Of a DNA stretch of 64,000 bases, positions 34,793 to 43,448 are shown piece after piece (positions within the stretch are counted from its first letter, which is position 1; the number at the start of each line of letters is the position of its first letter). The notes beneath the pieces are model-generated. The model did not search any database, was not told the DNA's origin, and saw only the letters and a list, made by a program, of their open reading frames with translations. Made by a program: the position numbers and the translations under genes. Origin of the DNA: Bacteroidales bacterium (GTDB lineage Bacteria; Bacteroidota; Bacteroidia; Bacteroidales; F082); contig JAKSMX010000004.1 of NCBI GenBank assembly GCA_024400305.1, positions 62,001 through 126,000 on the forward strand. The letters are read 5' to 3'.

Positions 34793-37067
34793 TTATATTT
34801 TTAGATTCAATCCTACGAAATAACTTCTTGGTGTGAATGGACCGTAGATATAGCCTGCATCTTTGTTCATGCCACGATCTATGTCGTTTTGGAAATGATC
34901 CAAAAGGTTCTTGACACCAGCATTCACCTCTAACGAATAGTTCCTGTAAATCGGTATTGAATAGGTCAGTTTGAGGTCCCATTCGAAGAACACCGGCGTT
35001 TCATTCTCCACGTCATCTGGCACATAGCCAGCGTAGTGTTGCACCAACATGCTGCCAGTCACCTTGCCGTTTGTCGTGATGCTGAATCCTTTTATTGGAC
35101 ACACATTGATAATAAAGAATCCGTAATGGTCCGGCGTGCGAAACATCCGCTTCTGTGGTGCCACCGCAGGACTCCACTGGAAATCATTGATGTAGCGGCT
35201 ATGCTGGTAGGTGTAGCCTGCCTGCAATGTGAACAGTTTGCCGTAAGCCACCTGACCTTCTATGTTTACGCCAGCCACGCGTGCTCCGGAAGTGTTGATG
35301 CGGGTGAGCAACAGGTTGCCAAGTTCGTCGTGTCCCTCCTCGCGCAAGGCGAAAACGTTGTTCAACTGAGTGAAAAAGCCTTCTGTAGTGAGGTTCAGAT
35401 TCCATTTCCCTGCGGATTTATACCAGTCGGCGCTGAGCGTGAATGAGTGGCTCCGTTCCTCTTTAAGGTTTGGATCGAGCGAGATCAGTTGCACTTCGCC
35501 TCCTACAGCCCCCACATGCAAGTCTTCGTCGTAGGTCTGAGGTGCGCGGTAGCCACTGGCATATCCGACACGCAGAATCAATGGCTCTACAGGCGTGTAG
35601 CGCACGCTGGCGCGTGGGGTGAAAATAGGTTTACTTAGCATATTGTGCTTTTCCAAACGTCCACCAATCAATACCGACCACTGAGTGTTTTTCCATTCGT
35701 TCTGCATGTATCCGCCATACAGGTGAACCGTCTGCCAGAGGTTACGGTTGTATCCTAAAATCTTGTCATTCAGTTTGTTGAACGAATATTCCATGCCAGC
35801 ACTCAAATCGGCAGACATCTTTCCACATTGGTAGGAGAAACGGTATTGTCCGCCCACTACCGTCGTGATGTCTTTCGACTGGCCGTAAGCACTGGCATTG
35901 CAGTCTGTTCCGAAATAACTCTCTCTGGCCGTGTGCTGAAATGAGACGTATGGAGTCACTGCATGACAGTTGTCGGCGGTGAAACAATCCCATCGCAGGC
36001 TTGCGGCGTTGATGTGATGTCTCAGTTGCTCGGTCAATGGCGATTCGTGGGGCTGCAGCGAGTCGATGCCATATCCGCCTCGGCGGAACTCGGTGGTGTG
36101 ATGGTATTCGGCAGTAATCTTGGAATAGTCGGTCGTCCTGAAGAAACTCCTGAAACCGAGCGTAGAGGTCTGCAGTTTAGGCATCTCGCTATAGCCATCG
36201 CCATCTCGGTCGTACTGCTTGCGGTCGCGGCGGATGCCAAATAGGTACAGGCCTATCTTCTTGTTGGGCGACAGCACCGAGGCGTTCATGTTGGTGTTGA
36301 TGTCGTAGGTGCCTTTCTCTGTGAAAAGGCTTTGGTTGCTGAGGTTTATGTGGTTGCTGCTCGGCTCTTTGGTTATTATGTTCACCACTCCGCCAATGGC
36401 ATTCGCACCGAAAAGTGCGCTGCACCCACCACGTATCACCTCAATGCGGTCCACCATGCCAGCCGGTATCTGCTCCAGTCCATAGACGCTTGCCAATGAG
36501 GAAAATATTGGTCGTGAGTCAAGCAGTATCTGGCTGTATTGCCCATCCAGACCATTGATGCGAAGTTGTGGCACGCCACAGTTGCTGCACGACATCTCAA
36601 CCCTCAGGAAAGCCAAGTACGTCAGCCATCGAGTTTGAGCAGGTGTTCTCGATGACTGAAGGCGAAATAACATTCACAATGGTTGATATTTCCTTTTTTT
36701 TACTTGCATACTTGCTGAATGATATGACTACGTCGTCAAGCTTATAGCTGGTCTCCTCTATGCTTACGTTGCAAACGTATGTGGAATCGGCTGCGATGTT
36801 TACAGTCACCTCTTTGGTTTCGTATCCCATAAGTGAGAAAACTATGGTTTGCTGACCTAATGGAATGTTTTTAAGAAAATAGTGTCCGCTCTCGTCAGTC
36901 ATGCACCCTATTGTGGTGCCTTTCAGCAGAACGTTGATAAACCCCAGATGCTCATGGGTGTTTGCGTCTGTCACATGACCTGTTATGTGCGAGTTGGTTG
37001 TGGCAAACAGGAGTATGGAATGCATACACAATGCAGCCATACAAAATAGTCTTTGTATTGTTGACAT
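34793..37067 (-). pseudogene. TonB-dependent receptor, frameshifted
   Basis: Two overlapping frames make up one receptor of about 755 residues. The N-terminal frame (37067 to a TGA near 36597) encodes a signal peptide, a CarboxypepD_reg-like domain (HITGHVTDANTHEHLGFINV..., LMGYETKEVTV) and the start of the plug (SYKLDDVVISFSKYASKK). The second frame continues with LRVEMSCSNCGVPQLRING, the plug core SRPIFSSLASVYGLEQIPAGMVDRIEVIRGG and the barrel, ending YFVGLNLKI. At the junction ADVLGF meets LRVE where relatives have a few more residues such as xPG, so a deletion of about 8 bases is likelier than a single-base error. Such receptors import metal chelates or corrinoids. It follows a His-rich protein gene, which hints at a metal ligand. 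Confidence 0.8.
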
Positions 37068-37152
37068 ATCTGATACAAATTTGGAATCTCTTTCTCAAAC
37101 GAAAGAAATCATGATGAATAAAAATGTAGAATTGGTTCTCTTGTCCGGATAA

Positions 37153-37515
37153 TCAACTGATGAAAGGTGGTGCTCTGTCTGACTGGTATTGAAGATCGGC
37201 TTTGAATGTCTGGGCGGTACGCTCCTGACCGATGGTGCAGATGAGGTGGAAGAACGCTTCCAACCCTCCGCCGATGTGTGCCTCGACGGCTTGCAACTGC
37301 GAGTTAAGAGTCGAAATCAGTGTAATATGAGAGGCGGAATGCTTGCCGTCCGAACTGTCGTGGTGGTGATTGTTGTGCATGTGTGAATGCACGATGGTCA
37401 CCCCGTTGATGATGTGTGTATGATAGAACAATGTGGCATTACCATAGTACGCAACGAACAGCAACAGCATCGCCATCGCCATAAGTTCCTTGATATGCGC
37501 CTTCCTCTTAATCAT
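37153..37515 (-). CDS. small His-rich envelope protein upstream of the TonB receptor
   Basis: A 120-residue protein from the ATG at 37515; the longer frame start at 37599 lies upstream of the -7 box and is rejected. One N-terminal hydrophobic segment (ELMAMAMLLLFVAYYG) is followed by HTHIINGVTIVHSHMHNNHHHD, a dense cluster of histidines, then a helix-like tail. I do not recognise a named family, but such short proteins occur next to TonB receptors in Bacteroidetes. The histidines suggest binding of a transition metal, so with the receptor it may form a metal uptake or sensing unit. Gap to the receptor is 85 bases with no separate promoter seen. Confidence 0.65.
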   Translation of the reverse strand: MIKRKAHIKELMAMAMLLLFVAYYGNATLFYHTHIINGVTIVHSHMHNNHHHDSSDGKHSASHITLISTLNSQLQAVEAHIGGGLEAFFHLICTIGQERTAQTFKADLQYQSDRAPPFIS

Positions 37516-37523
37516 TTCGGCCG

Positions 37524-37531
37524 CAAAGATA
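37524..37531 (-). promoter_or_regulatory. -7 element of the His-rich gene and TonB receptor
   Basis: Minus-strand TATCTTTG, 9 bases before the ATG at 37515. It fixes the start and implies a very short leader. The -33 element is not obvious. Confidence 0.6.
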
Positions 37532-37587
37532 CGACTTTTTCCTGATATGGTCAGAAATTCAAAAATAAATTTTTCAAAAATAATCTC

Positions 37588-37619
37588 TTGACATTTCAAA
37601 AAAACATATTATATCTTCG
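37588..37619 (+). promoter_or_regulatory. promoter of the orphan Rhs cassette
   Basis: TTG (37588-37590), 21-base spacer, TATCTTCG (37612-37619; one mismatch from TAnnTTTG). The ATG at 37641 follows about 16 bases after the expected start of transcription. Confidence 0.6.
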
Positions 37620-37640
37620 CCCTTTCAAAACCGAGATGCC

Positions 37641-38744
37641 ATGCCGGATGTTGGTTTGTCATACAATATGTTGATTATCAATAATTCATTGGATCGCCGC
37701 TGCAACTCGAAGACATGGAGCGGCTCGGCCACCGACGAGCCGATGTTCGACTGCGGCTTCACGGGCCACGAGCATCTCTACGCCTCCGACCTCATCAACA
37801 TGAACGGCCGCGTCTATGACCCGATGACCTCATCGTTCCTCTCACCCGACAACTACGTTCAGGACCCGACCTCGCAGCAAGGCTTCAACCGCTATGCTTA
37901 CTGTTTCTACAACCCGCTGAAGTATGTTGACCCGACTGGTGAGAGAGCCTCGGGGCCTGACTTCAGAATGATGGCAGCGATGATTGAAAGGATGATACGA
38001 GAGCAATGCTACAACAAATGGCGTGATTTCTTGATGGGTATGGGATGTATCAGTATGATTGACATCAATGGCTCATGGGGTGAGTTCGGCTGGTGTAAAG
38101 GTATCAGCGGCAGCGGCAATAATAGTGGTGGCTCCAGTATTGCACTAAAAAATGAAAATGGTGAGATGATAGCCGACACGAGCGGGCCGATGATGGTTGG
38201 CGACGATTATAAGAAAAAATGCGCAGAGCTTGGCATCACACCAGGGGAACCAATACCGGAAGACAAACGCAATGACGAATTTCTGAGGCTATTCCAGGAG
38301 ACATTCTTTCCAAACATGCCAATGGATTTGATCCGTGAATTTACATGCGAAAATGTTCCATTCGATTTTAATTCGGAGAAATATAGTGGTGTGGAGGGTG
38401 TAACAAAACCAATACCATATGAATCTTTGCAAGGGAAAAGCTTATTCTCTGGTATTTCAGATGTGTATTTTAATCAAGACCTTGTATCTTGTAGTCCGGA
38501 GGATTTGTACTATACCATGGGGCATGAATTTGTCCATGTGTCACAATGCAGTGAACTGGCATGTGTGGAATTTAGGTTTACTACATGTTTAAATTCAGCC
38601 ATGGACTATTGGGCTTATTCGTGGCAGTGTGCGAATGGAGGAAGGGTTATCGGCTACAACCCGCCGTCATACAATTGTTTGAATATTTATAAGAATTTGA
38701 ATTACATTAATTTCAAATGGACATGTAATTTAATTCACCCTTAA
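37641..38744 (+). CDS. orphan Rhs core fragment with HExxH metallopeptidase-like toxin domain
   Basis: A 367-residue protein. Residues 38-100 are the last part of an Rhs repeat-associated core: CGFTGHEHLYASDL, MNGRVYDPMTSSFLSPDNYVQ, NRYAYCFYNPLKYVDPTGE; the DPTGE is where Rhs shells end and the variable toxin tip begins. The tip (101-367) has MGHEFVHVSQ with HEFVH at 295-299, an HExxH zinc motif like polymorphic-toxin metallopeptidases, and a helix MDYWAYSWQ (321-329) that could carry the third ligand. It has 15 cysteines in all. There is no long N-terminal Rhs shell or signal peptide: the fragment begins at its own promoter. Base composition falls after about 37960, as expected at a tip junction. 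It is probably a displaced toxin tip; toxicity is unproven. Confidence 0.75.
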   Translation: MPDVGLSYNMLIINNSLDRRCNSKTWSGSATDEPMFDCGFTGHEHLYASDLINMNGRVYDPMTSSFLSPDNYVQDPTSQQGFNRYAYCFYNPLKYVDPTGERASGPDFRMMAAMIERMIREQCYNKWRDFLMGMGCISMIDINGSWGEFGWCKGISGSGNNSGGSSIALKNENGEMIADTSGPMMVGDDYKKKCAELGITPGEPIPEDKRNDEFLRLFQETFFPNMPMDLIREFTCENVPFDFNSEKYSGVEGVTKPIPYESLQGKSLFSGISDVYFNQDLVSCSPEDLYYTMGHEFVHVSQCSELACVEFRFTTCLNSAMDYWAYSWQCANGGRVIGYNPPSYNCLNIYKNLNYINFKWTCNLIHP

Positions 38745-38755
38745 ATTTTAGAAAT

Positions 38756-39577
38756 ATGAGAACACCAAGGCTTATTTTATCAATTGTCTGCATGCTTTGT
38801 GCAGCAAGGCTTCACGCGCAGGACATCAGCATCAACCTGTCGATACGGTGGGAAGATGCACCGTATATCTTCAATTCAGACTCGATTGTGTCCTCACCGA
38901 GACTTGTGTTGAGCTATAGTAATGAGTCTAACAGAGATTTGTATTTTTTGAAAATACCAAGAGAAAAACATAATTTGCCTGGATTTCCATGTGGTCAACT
39001 CGTGAATTGTATAGTATATATAGAACCGGATTATACTGCCACTAAATCACAAATATGGTTTGACAATTATTATGGTGAAGAATTCATAGTTGAATTGTCT
39101 TTCTCTCGTTCTCCAGACGAGTGCTGGTGGGTTTTACCTAAATGTCTGAAGGAAAATTTGAAGTATGGAGAGGAAAATAAATATAGATGTCCAGAAATAG
39201 ATTGTACGCTTTCATACATAACAGATTTCATTATGAAAAAAATTCATACTGAATGGTCTGACACTTTAAGCACACAGTATTTATGCGTGGTTGATACCAT
39301 AGATGACATTTCTTTGACAGAAGACGAAAAGATTTTTTGTTTTCTCCGTTCTGGCGAGACAAAGGAGGATGTGTATGACATAAACGCATTATGGATGGCA
39401 AAAGGCATATTTGAATTTGTAATTGCCAAAAAACTTTCCGGTGTTGTCATTGTTGATGGAAACGCAAATAATCCCTCCGGCGTAATATATCCGACAGCGA
39501 AATTGCCTAAAAAAGTCGGTGATTACCAGCTGTATTCAGGGGAATTCAAATGCAACCCATTGACAATCACATTTTGA
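38756..39577 (+). CDS. secreted protein of unknown family, possible immunity partner of the Rhs tip
   Basis: A 273-residue protein with signal peptide MRTPRLILSIVCMLCAARLHAQ. The mature part is beta-rich with several cysteine pairs (CGQLVNC, DECWWVLPKC, YRCPEIDC), then a mixed segment with NALWMAKGIFEFVIAKKLSGVVIVDGN and a C-terminal GDYQLYSGEFKCNPL. I do not recognise a family. It starts 11 bases after the Rhs tip gene, the normal place of an immunity gene. Export to the periplasm would be fitting if the toxin acted on envelope proteins, but this is inference. Confidence 0.65.
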   Translation: MRTPRLILSIVCMLCAARLHAQDISINLSIRWEDAPYIFNSDSIVSSPRLVLSYSNESNRDLYFLKIPREKHNLPGFPCGQLVNCIVYIEPDYTATKSQIWFDNYYGEEFIVELSFSRSPDECWWVLPKCLKENLKYGEENKYRCPEIDCTLSYITDFIMKKIHTEWSDTLSTQYLCVVDTIDDISLTEDEKIFCFLRSGETKEDVYDINALWMAKGIFEFVIAKKLSGVVIVDGNANNPSGVIYPTAKLPKKVGDYQLYSGEFKCNPLTITF

Positions 39578-39594
39578 CATCATTTACAACAGCC

Positions 39595-39624
39595 TCCCCG
39601 CAAGCCACAGCACCTTTTCGGGGA
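39595..39624 (+). terminator. weak terminator after the Rhs cassette
   Basis: TCCCCG (39595-39600) pairs with CGGGGA (39619-39624), 18-base loop, followed by AGCTTTCTCTTT. Short stem with an interrupted T-tract. Confidence 0.5.
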
Positions 39625-39640
39625 AGCTTTCTCTTTATTT

Positions 39641-39676
39641 CAGTTTGAAGTTTTAAGTTTTGAGAGTGGAGTTTTT
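39641..39676. repeat. third copy of the TTTGAGAGTGGAGT intergenic repeat
   Basis: CAGTTTGAAGTTTTAAGTTTTGAG followed by AGTGGAGT resembles both the repeats at 29871/30731 (TTGAGAGTGGAGT in common) and the hairpin arm at 5606 (AAGTTTAAGATTTGAG). Confidence 0.65.
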
Positions 39677-39740
39677 CGGCTTAAAGATGAAAGTTAAGAG
39701 CTGCTTGTCCAGCCTTCGTCGCTTCGCGGTGCGGTGGCCC

Positions 39741-39811
39741 GCGCCATGCGGCGGCCGAGCATCGCATGGCGCTTGATCTTTTGGTTACTTTTCCATCAAG
39801 GGAAAAGTAAC
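39741..39811. repeat. two perfect hairpins in the GC-rich/AT-rich spacer
   Basis: GCGCCATGCG (39741-39750) pairs with CGCATGGCGC (39763-39772). GTTACTTTTCC (39784-39794) pairs with GGAAAAGTAAC (39801-39811) with a six-base loop. The GC-rich block (about 39715-39775) differs sharply from the surrounding AT-rich DNA. The TTTTGGTTACTTTT...AAAAGTAAC unit resembles intergenic repeats common in Bacteroidetes genomes. With the repeat at 39641 it fills the 431-base gene-free stretch 39578-40008. Confidence 0.7.
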
Positions 39812-39858
39812 ATGAAACTTTTATAAACAAAAGACTTCATTTTCAGATGAAAACCATT

Positions 39859-39866
39859 ATCTTTGC
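39859..39866 (+). promoter_or_regulatory. orphan -7 element in the repeat-rich spacer
   Basis: TATCTTTG followed by C, reading towards the convergent GH20 gene. No reading frame follows in the next 140 bases. A small hairpin (AGACA at 39902, TGTCT near 39914) lies downstream. It may drive a short RNA antisense to the GH20 3' end or be a remnant of a lost gene. Confidence 0.4.
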
Positions 39867-40008
39867 AAGGTCATAAAAACAGCACGCCGCTTTTTCCGAA
39901 GAGACAGGATAATTGTCTTTATGTTTGTTCCCGCATGAATTACCCATGCAATTTTGTTGAGCAATTTATTTTACTGACAACCAGCACTATGAATCTTTCC
40001 GCTAAAAA

Positions 40009-42336
40009 TCAATAGATTCCAATCTCATCAACGAAAACCCACGCCGGATAACCGTAGCCTGAATGGCCTTCAGGACAGTCAAACGGCTCGATGATGACTT
40101 CTACGTAACGAGCTTTTGCCGCAGGAAACTCGACTTCAACAGCATGAATCGGCTGGTCGAAATCTTTTGGAAGCATCTCGAAATCTTTTTGGAACGCCTT
40201 TGTGAAATTCTCGCCGTCGTTGGAAATCAACACCTTGACTGACTTCGCGTTGAAGATCCAGTCGTTCATGTTGATGTTGTTGTTGAACTTGACCATGCTG
40301 ATTTCCGTCTCTTCCTTCAAGTCAATTGTGGCATCGATGTTCTCTCCGAAAAATCCGAGCCATCTGCCGCTTCTGTAGTTTGAAGTGCCTTTCAAGCCAT
40401 CAATCAACACGTTGGCACCGTCGAAAGTGTAATTCTTGTCCGGCTGGTTTTTTAACGTTATCGGTTTCATCGAGGCTTTGCTGAAGTCGAAGTTCGTTTC
40501 AAACATCTTGCCCGTCGTGCCGTCATCACGGATTACTACAGTCTTGAAATTGCAACTCTGATTGATTTTCAACGGCTCAGTATATAAGATGCCATCTGTT
40601 GCGGGATTCTCTCCGTTGACAGTGTATCTGATTTCACCGTCAACCATTTTAGACATTGTTATTTCAAGATGTCCTTCTGAGACGTTTGGTACAATGTCGG
40701 TGCTGATGTCGAAAATATGCGTCGCGTAATTCCAATGATAGAAATCATAAAGCTTTGAGAGACGGAACTCGCGTTTCACAAAGTCTTTCCAGTCTTTTTG
40801 TTCAGGGTTGCACCATTGTATCTCCGCCAAAGCCCCGATTCTCGGTAACATCCTGTATAACAAAACATTAAAGTCACTGGTGTATTCTGTCCAGATGTTT
40901 GCCTGAAGACCAAGGATGTATTTCGCTTCATCTTCGTCCAAACCTTCAGGGATAGGCTCATAGCTGTAAACTTTCTGCACAGGGTTGTAACCGCCGATTG
41001 AAAATGGCTCATTATCAGAGTCTAACGTTTGGTAATAGTCGAAATAAAGATAATCGTTAGGTGTCATGATGACGTTGTGATGCATCTTTGCCGCTTTGTA
41101 TCCGCCTTCGCTGCCGCGCCAGCTCATCACCGTTGCGTTTGGTGCCAGTTCGCCGTCAAGCATCTCGTCCCAGCCGATTATGTGGCGGCCGTGACCCTCG
41201 ATGAACTTCTCCATTCTCGACATCACATAGCTCTGAAGATAATCCTCCGCGGTGTGATTTTCATCGCTGGCAATGCCTAACTCTTTGATTTTCTGCTGGC
41301 ATTTCGGACATTTCTCCCATCTTACGCGCGGACATTCGTCGCCGCCGATGTGTATGTATTCGCTCGGGAACACGTCCATTACCTCTTCAAGGACATTTTC
41401 CAGAAATTTCATTGCATCTTCGTTTCCGGCGCAGATCACGTCTTCGGAGACGCCCCAGTGCCACCAAACCTCGTATGGGCCGCCGGTGCAACCGAATTCA
41501 GGGTATGTCGCCAAAACTCCGAGCATGTGCCCAGGAAGGTCGATTTCTGGAATGATGGTGATGTGGCGGTCGGCTGCGTATCTCACGAGGTCGCGTAGCT
41601 CGTCCTGTGTGTAGAATCCGCCATGACGGATACTGTCGTAAGCCATTGTCTTTCCGATGATTGTGCCGGAACGCCAGGCTCCGACCTCCGTCAGCTCCGG
41701 GTATTTCTTTATTTCCATACGCCAGCCCTGATCGTCGGTGATGTGGAAATGGAATTTGTTGAGGTTGTGCATCGCCATGATGTCGATATATGTCTTCACA
41801 TTCTCAATGGGGAAGAAGTGACGGCTCACGTCAAGATGCATTCCACGATAGTCGAAACGCGGATAATCAACGATTTTTGCTGCCGGAAATTCGATTTTTG
41901 AAGTTTTGCCGACGACGTTTATGCTCTTCCTCAAAGTCTGAATGCCGTAAAACAAACTGGCTGCGTTGGTTGCAAAAACATTGATGTTGCTTTTTGTGAT
42001 ATTAATTTTGTAAAGGTTCTCTTTTTCAAGTTGTGAAACGTTGATTTTCAGGTTGATGGCGTTTTTCATCTCATTGTCGATAATCTTGATTTGAGGTCTG
42101 AAACCCAATGCTTCTTCAATGTAGTCGGCAAGAAATGTCGCCTCTTTCAAAACTTCACCCTGCGATTTTGGATATGTGATTATCGTTTTTGAATCTAAAA
42201 CAAATGGCGCTTCGTCAGTCAGACTTATTTCCTTTGGTAACGGGACGACTTGATAATCAATTTGTTGAACTTTCTTTTGGCATGAAGCAAATGTGATTGC
42301 CAAAGTTAAGATTAGTAATGCTCTGTATATTCTCAT
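40009..42336 (-). CDS. GH20 beta-N-acetylhexosaminidase lipoprotein
   Basis: A 775-residue lipoprotein from ATG 42336 (signal peptide MRIYRALLILTLAITFASC, lipidated at Cys19). GH20b-like N-terminal domain (about 25-155), then the catalytic barrel: DYRGMHLDVSRHFFP, FHFHITDDQGWRMEI, EIDLPGHMLGVLATYPEFGCTG and the acid/base pair Asp333-Glu334 in HIGGDECPR. A CHB_HEX_C-like region (IRYTVNGENPATDG) and a C-terminal discoidin-like domain (DATIDLKEETEISMVKFN... ARYVEVIIEP) follow. It removes terminal GlcNAc or GalNAc with retention through substrate assistance; likely targets are host mucin or N-glycans, alongside the GH110/GH29 pair. Single-gene unit. Confidence 0.95.
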   Translation of the reverse strand: MRIYRALLILTLAITFASCQKKVQQIDYQVVPLPKEISLTDEAPFVLDSKTIITYPKSQGEVLKEATFLADYIEEALGFRPQIKIIDNEMKNAINLKINVSQLEKENLYKINITKSNINVFATNAASLFYGIQTLRKSINVVGKTSKIEFPAAKIVDYPRFDYRGMHLDVSRHFFPIENVKTYIDIMAMHNLNKFHFHITDDQGWRMEIKKYPELTEVGAWRSGTIIGKTMAYDSIRHGGFYTQDELRDLVRYAADRHITIIPEIDLPGHMLGVLATYPEFGCTGGPYEVWWHWGVSEDVICAGNEDAMKFLENVLEEVMDVFPSEYIHIGGDECPRVRWEKCPKCQQKIKELGIASDENHTAEDYLQSYVMSRMEKFIEGHGRHIIGWDEMLDGELAPNATVMSWRGSEGGYKAAKMHHNVIMTPNDYLYFDYYQTLDSDNEPFSIGGYNPVQKVYSYEPIPEGLDEDEAKYILGLQANIWTEYTSDFNVLLYRMLPRIGALAEIQWCNPEQKDWKDFVKREFRLSKLYDFYHWNYATHIFDISTDIVPNVSEGHLEITMSKMVDGEIRYTVNGENPATDGILYTEPLKINQSCNFKTVVIRDDGTTGKMFETNFDFSKASMKPITLKNQPDKNYTFDGANVLIDGLKGTSNYRSGRWLGFFGENIDATIDLKEETEISMVKFNNNINMNDWIFNAKSVKVLISNDGENFTKAFQKDFEMLPKDFDQPIHAVEVEFPAAKARYVEVIIEPFDCPEGHSGYGYPAWVFVDEIGIY

Positions 42337-42353
42337 GTTTTCCAAAATTTTTG

Positions 42354-42361
42354 CGAAGATA
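42354..42361 (-). promoter_or_regulatory. -7 element of the GH20 gene
   Basis: Minus-strand TATCTTCG (one mismatch from TAnnTTTG), 17 bases before ATG 42336. It lies back to back with the start of the divergent esterase gene. Confidence 0.5.
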
Positions 42362-42419
42362 GTGATTAATTGGATTGAATCGAAAATTTTTTTTATTTTT
42401 ACAACCTAAATTTTTTGAT

Positions 42420-43445
42420 ATGAAAATCAAATTATTATTTTGTATAATATTGATGTTCAATTTGTTGCAAAATTCGTATGGTAATATGCAAAATGATTCG
42501 GTTCGATATAAGGATAAAATTTTCGATGTTGAGGTGATAAAAGATGTCGAATATGCGCACGTTATCGGTTATTGGGATTCGTATCCTGATGACAGCGTCA
42601 ACACAAAGGATTTGATGGATTTCGTCTTTTCAGAGCATGAAAAAACGGAGTTGGACTTGAAAATGGACATCTATCTTCCCAAAGATGATACTTTGGAAAA
42701 ACGTCCGCTGATCGTCTTTGCTCACGGCGGCGCGTTTTATATCGGATACAAGGCTGTGAGCGCATACAGGGAATGGTGCAGTTATTTCGCTTCTCTTGGA
42801 TATGTTTGTGCATCAATTGATTATAGATTGGGTTTTCCTTTTTTGACAACAAGAAACATTGAAAAATGTGAATACCGGGCAATGCAGGACGCACATGCTG
42901 CATTCAGATTTCTGGTTGCAAATTCCGAAAAATATAGGATAGATACAAACAATATTTTCGCCGCAGGAACGAGCGCAGGAAGCATTATAATGCTTGCTGT
43001 GGCATACATGAAAAATGAAAACCGGCTGAAGTCAACGTTTCGGGGCGGCGACTGCGGCGATATTGAGATTTCTGGCAACGATTATATCAACTCATTTAAA
43101 ATCAAAGGGTTGGCGAATATGTGGGGTGCCGTTTATGATTTGTCAATCTTGGAAAACAATAATGTGCCGATAATCTCATTTCACGGCGATGCCGATAAAC
43201 TCGTGCCTTACGACAAAGGCCTGATGATGAAAACGGTGTGGGGGCTGAATCTCGTCCACAAAAGAATGTATGGCTCAAATGAGATAACAAAAAAAGCGCA
43301 AGAGCTTGGTATTAAAGCGGTTATGAATACATATCCCGAAGAGGGACACGCTTTGCATCTTGACAAGAACAAAAAATTGAACGATAATTTCTACGACATA
43401 CAATTTAAAATAAGAGATTTTTTCTACGATTTGTTGGCCGAATGA
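42420..43445 (+). CDS. secreted alpha/beta-hydrolase, carboxylesterase type
   Basis: A 341-residue protein from ATG 42420 (the earlier start at 42375 adds a non-signal extension). Signal peptide MKIKLLFCIILMFNLLQNSYG. The alpha/beta-hydrolase fold has the oxyanion motif FAHGGAF, the nucleophile elbow GTSAGS, the acid in ISFHGDADKLVPY and the catalytic His in PEEGHALHLD. It resembles bacterial esterases of the hormone-sensitive-lipase/BD-FAE type; deacetylation of glycans would suit the neighbouring GH20 gene, but no substrate can be deduced. It ends 3 bases before the convergent AddB-like gene. Confidence 0.85.
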   Translation: MKIKLLFCIILMFNLLQNSYGNMQNDSVRYKDKIFDVEVIKDVEYAHVIGYWDSYPDDSVNTKDLMDFVFSEHEKTELDLKMDIYLPKDDTLEKRPLIVFAHGGAFYIGYKAVSAYREWCSYFASLGYVCASIDYRLGFPFLTTRNIEKCEYRAMQDAHAAFRFLVANSEKYRIDTNNIFAAGTSAGSIIMLAVAYMKNENRLKSTFRGGDCGDIEISGNDYINSFKIKGLANMWGAVYDLSILENNNVPIISFHGDADKLVPYDKGLMMKTVWGLNLVHKRMYGSNEITKKAQELGIKAVMNTYPEEGHALHLDKNKKLNDNFYDIQFKIRDFFYDLLAE

Positions 43446-43448
43446 AAG

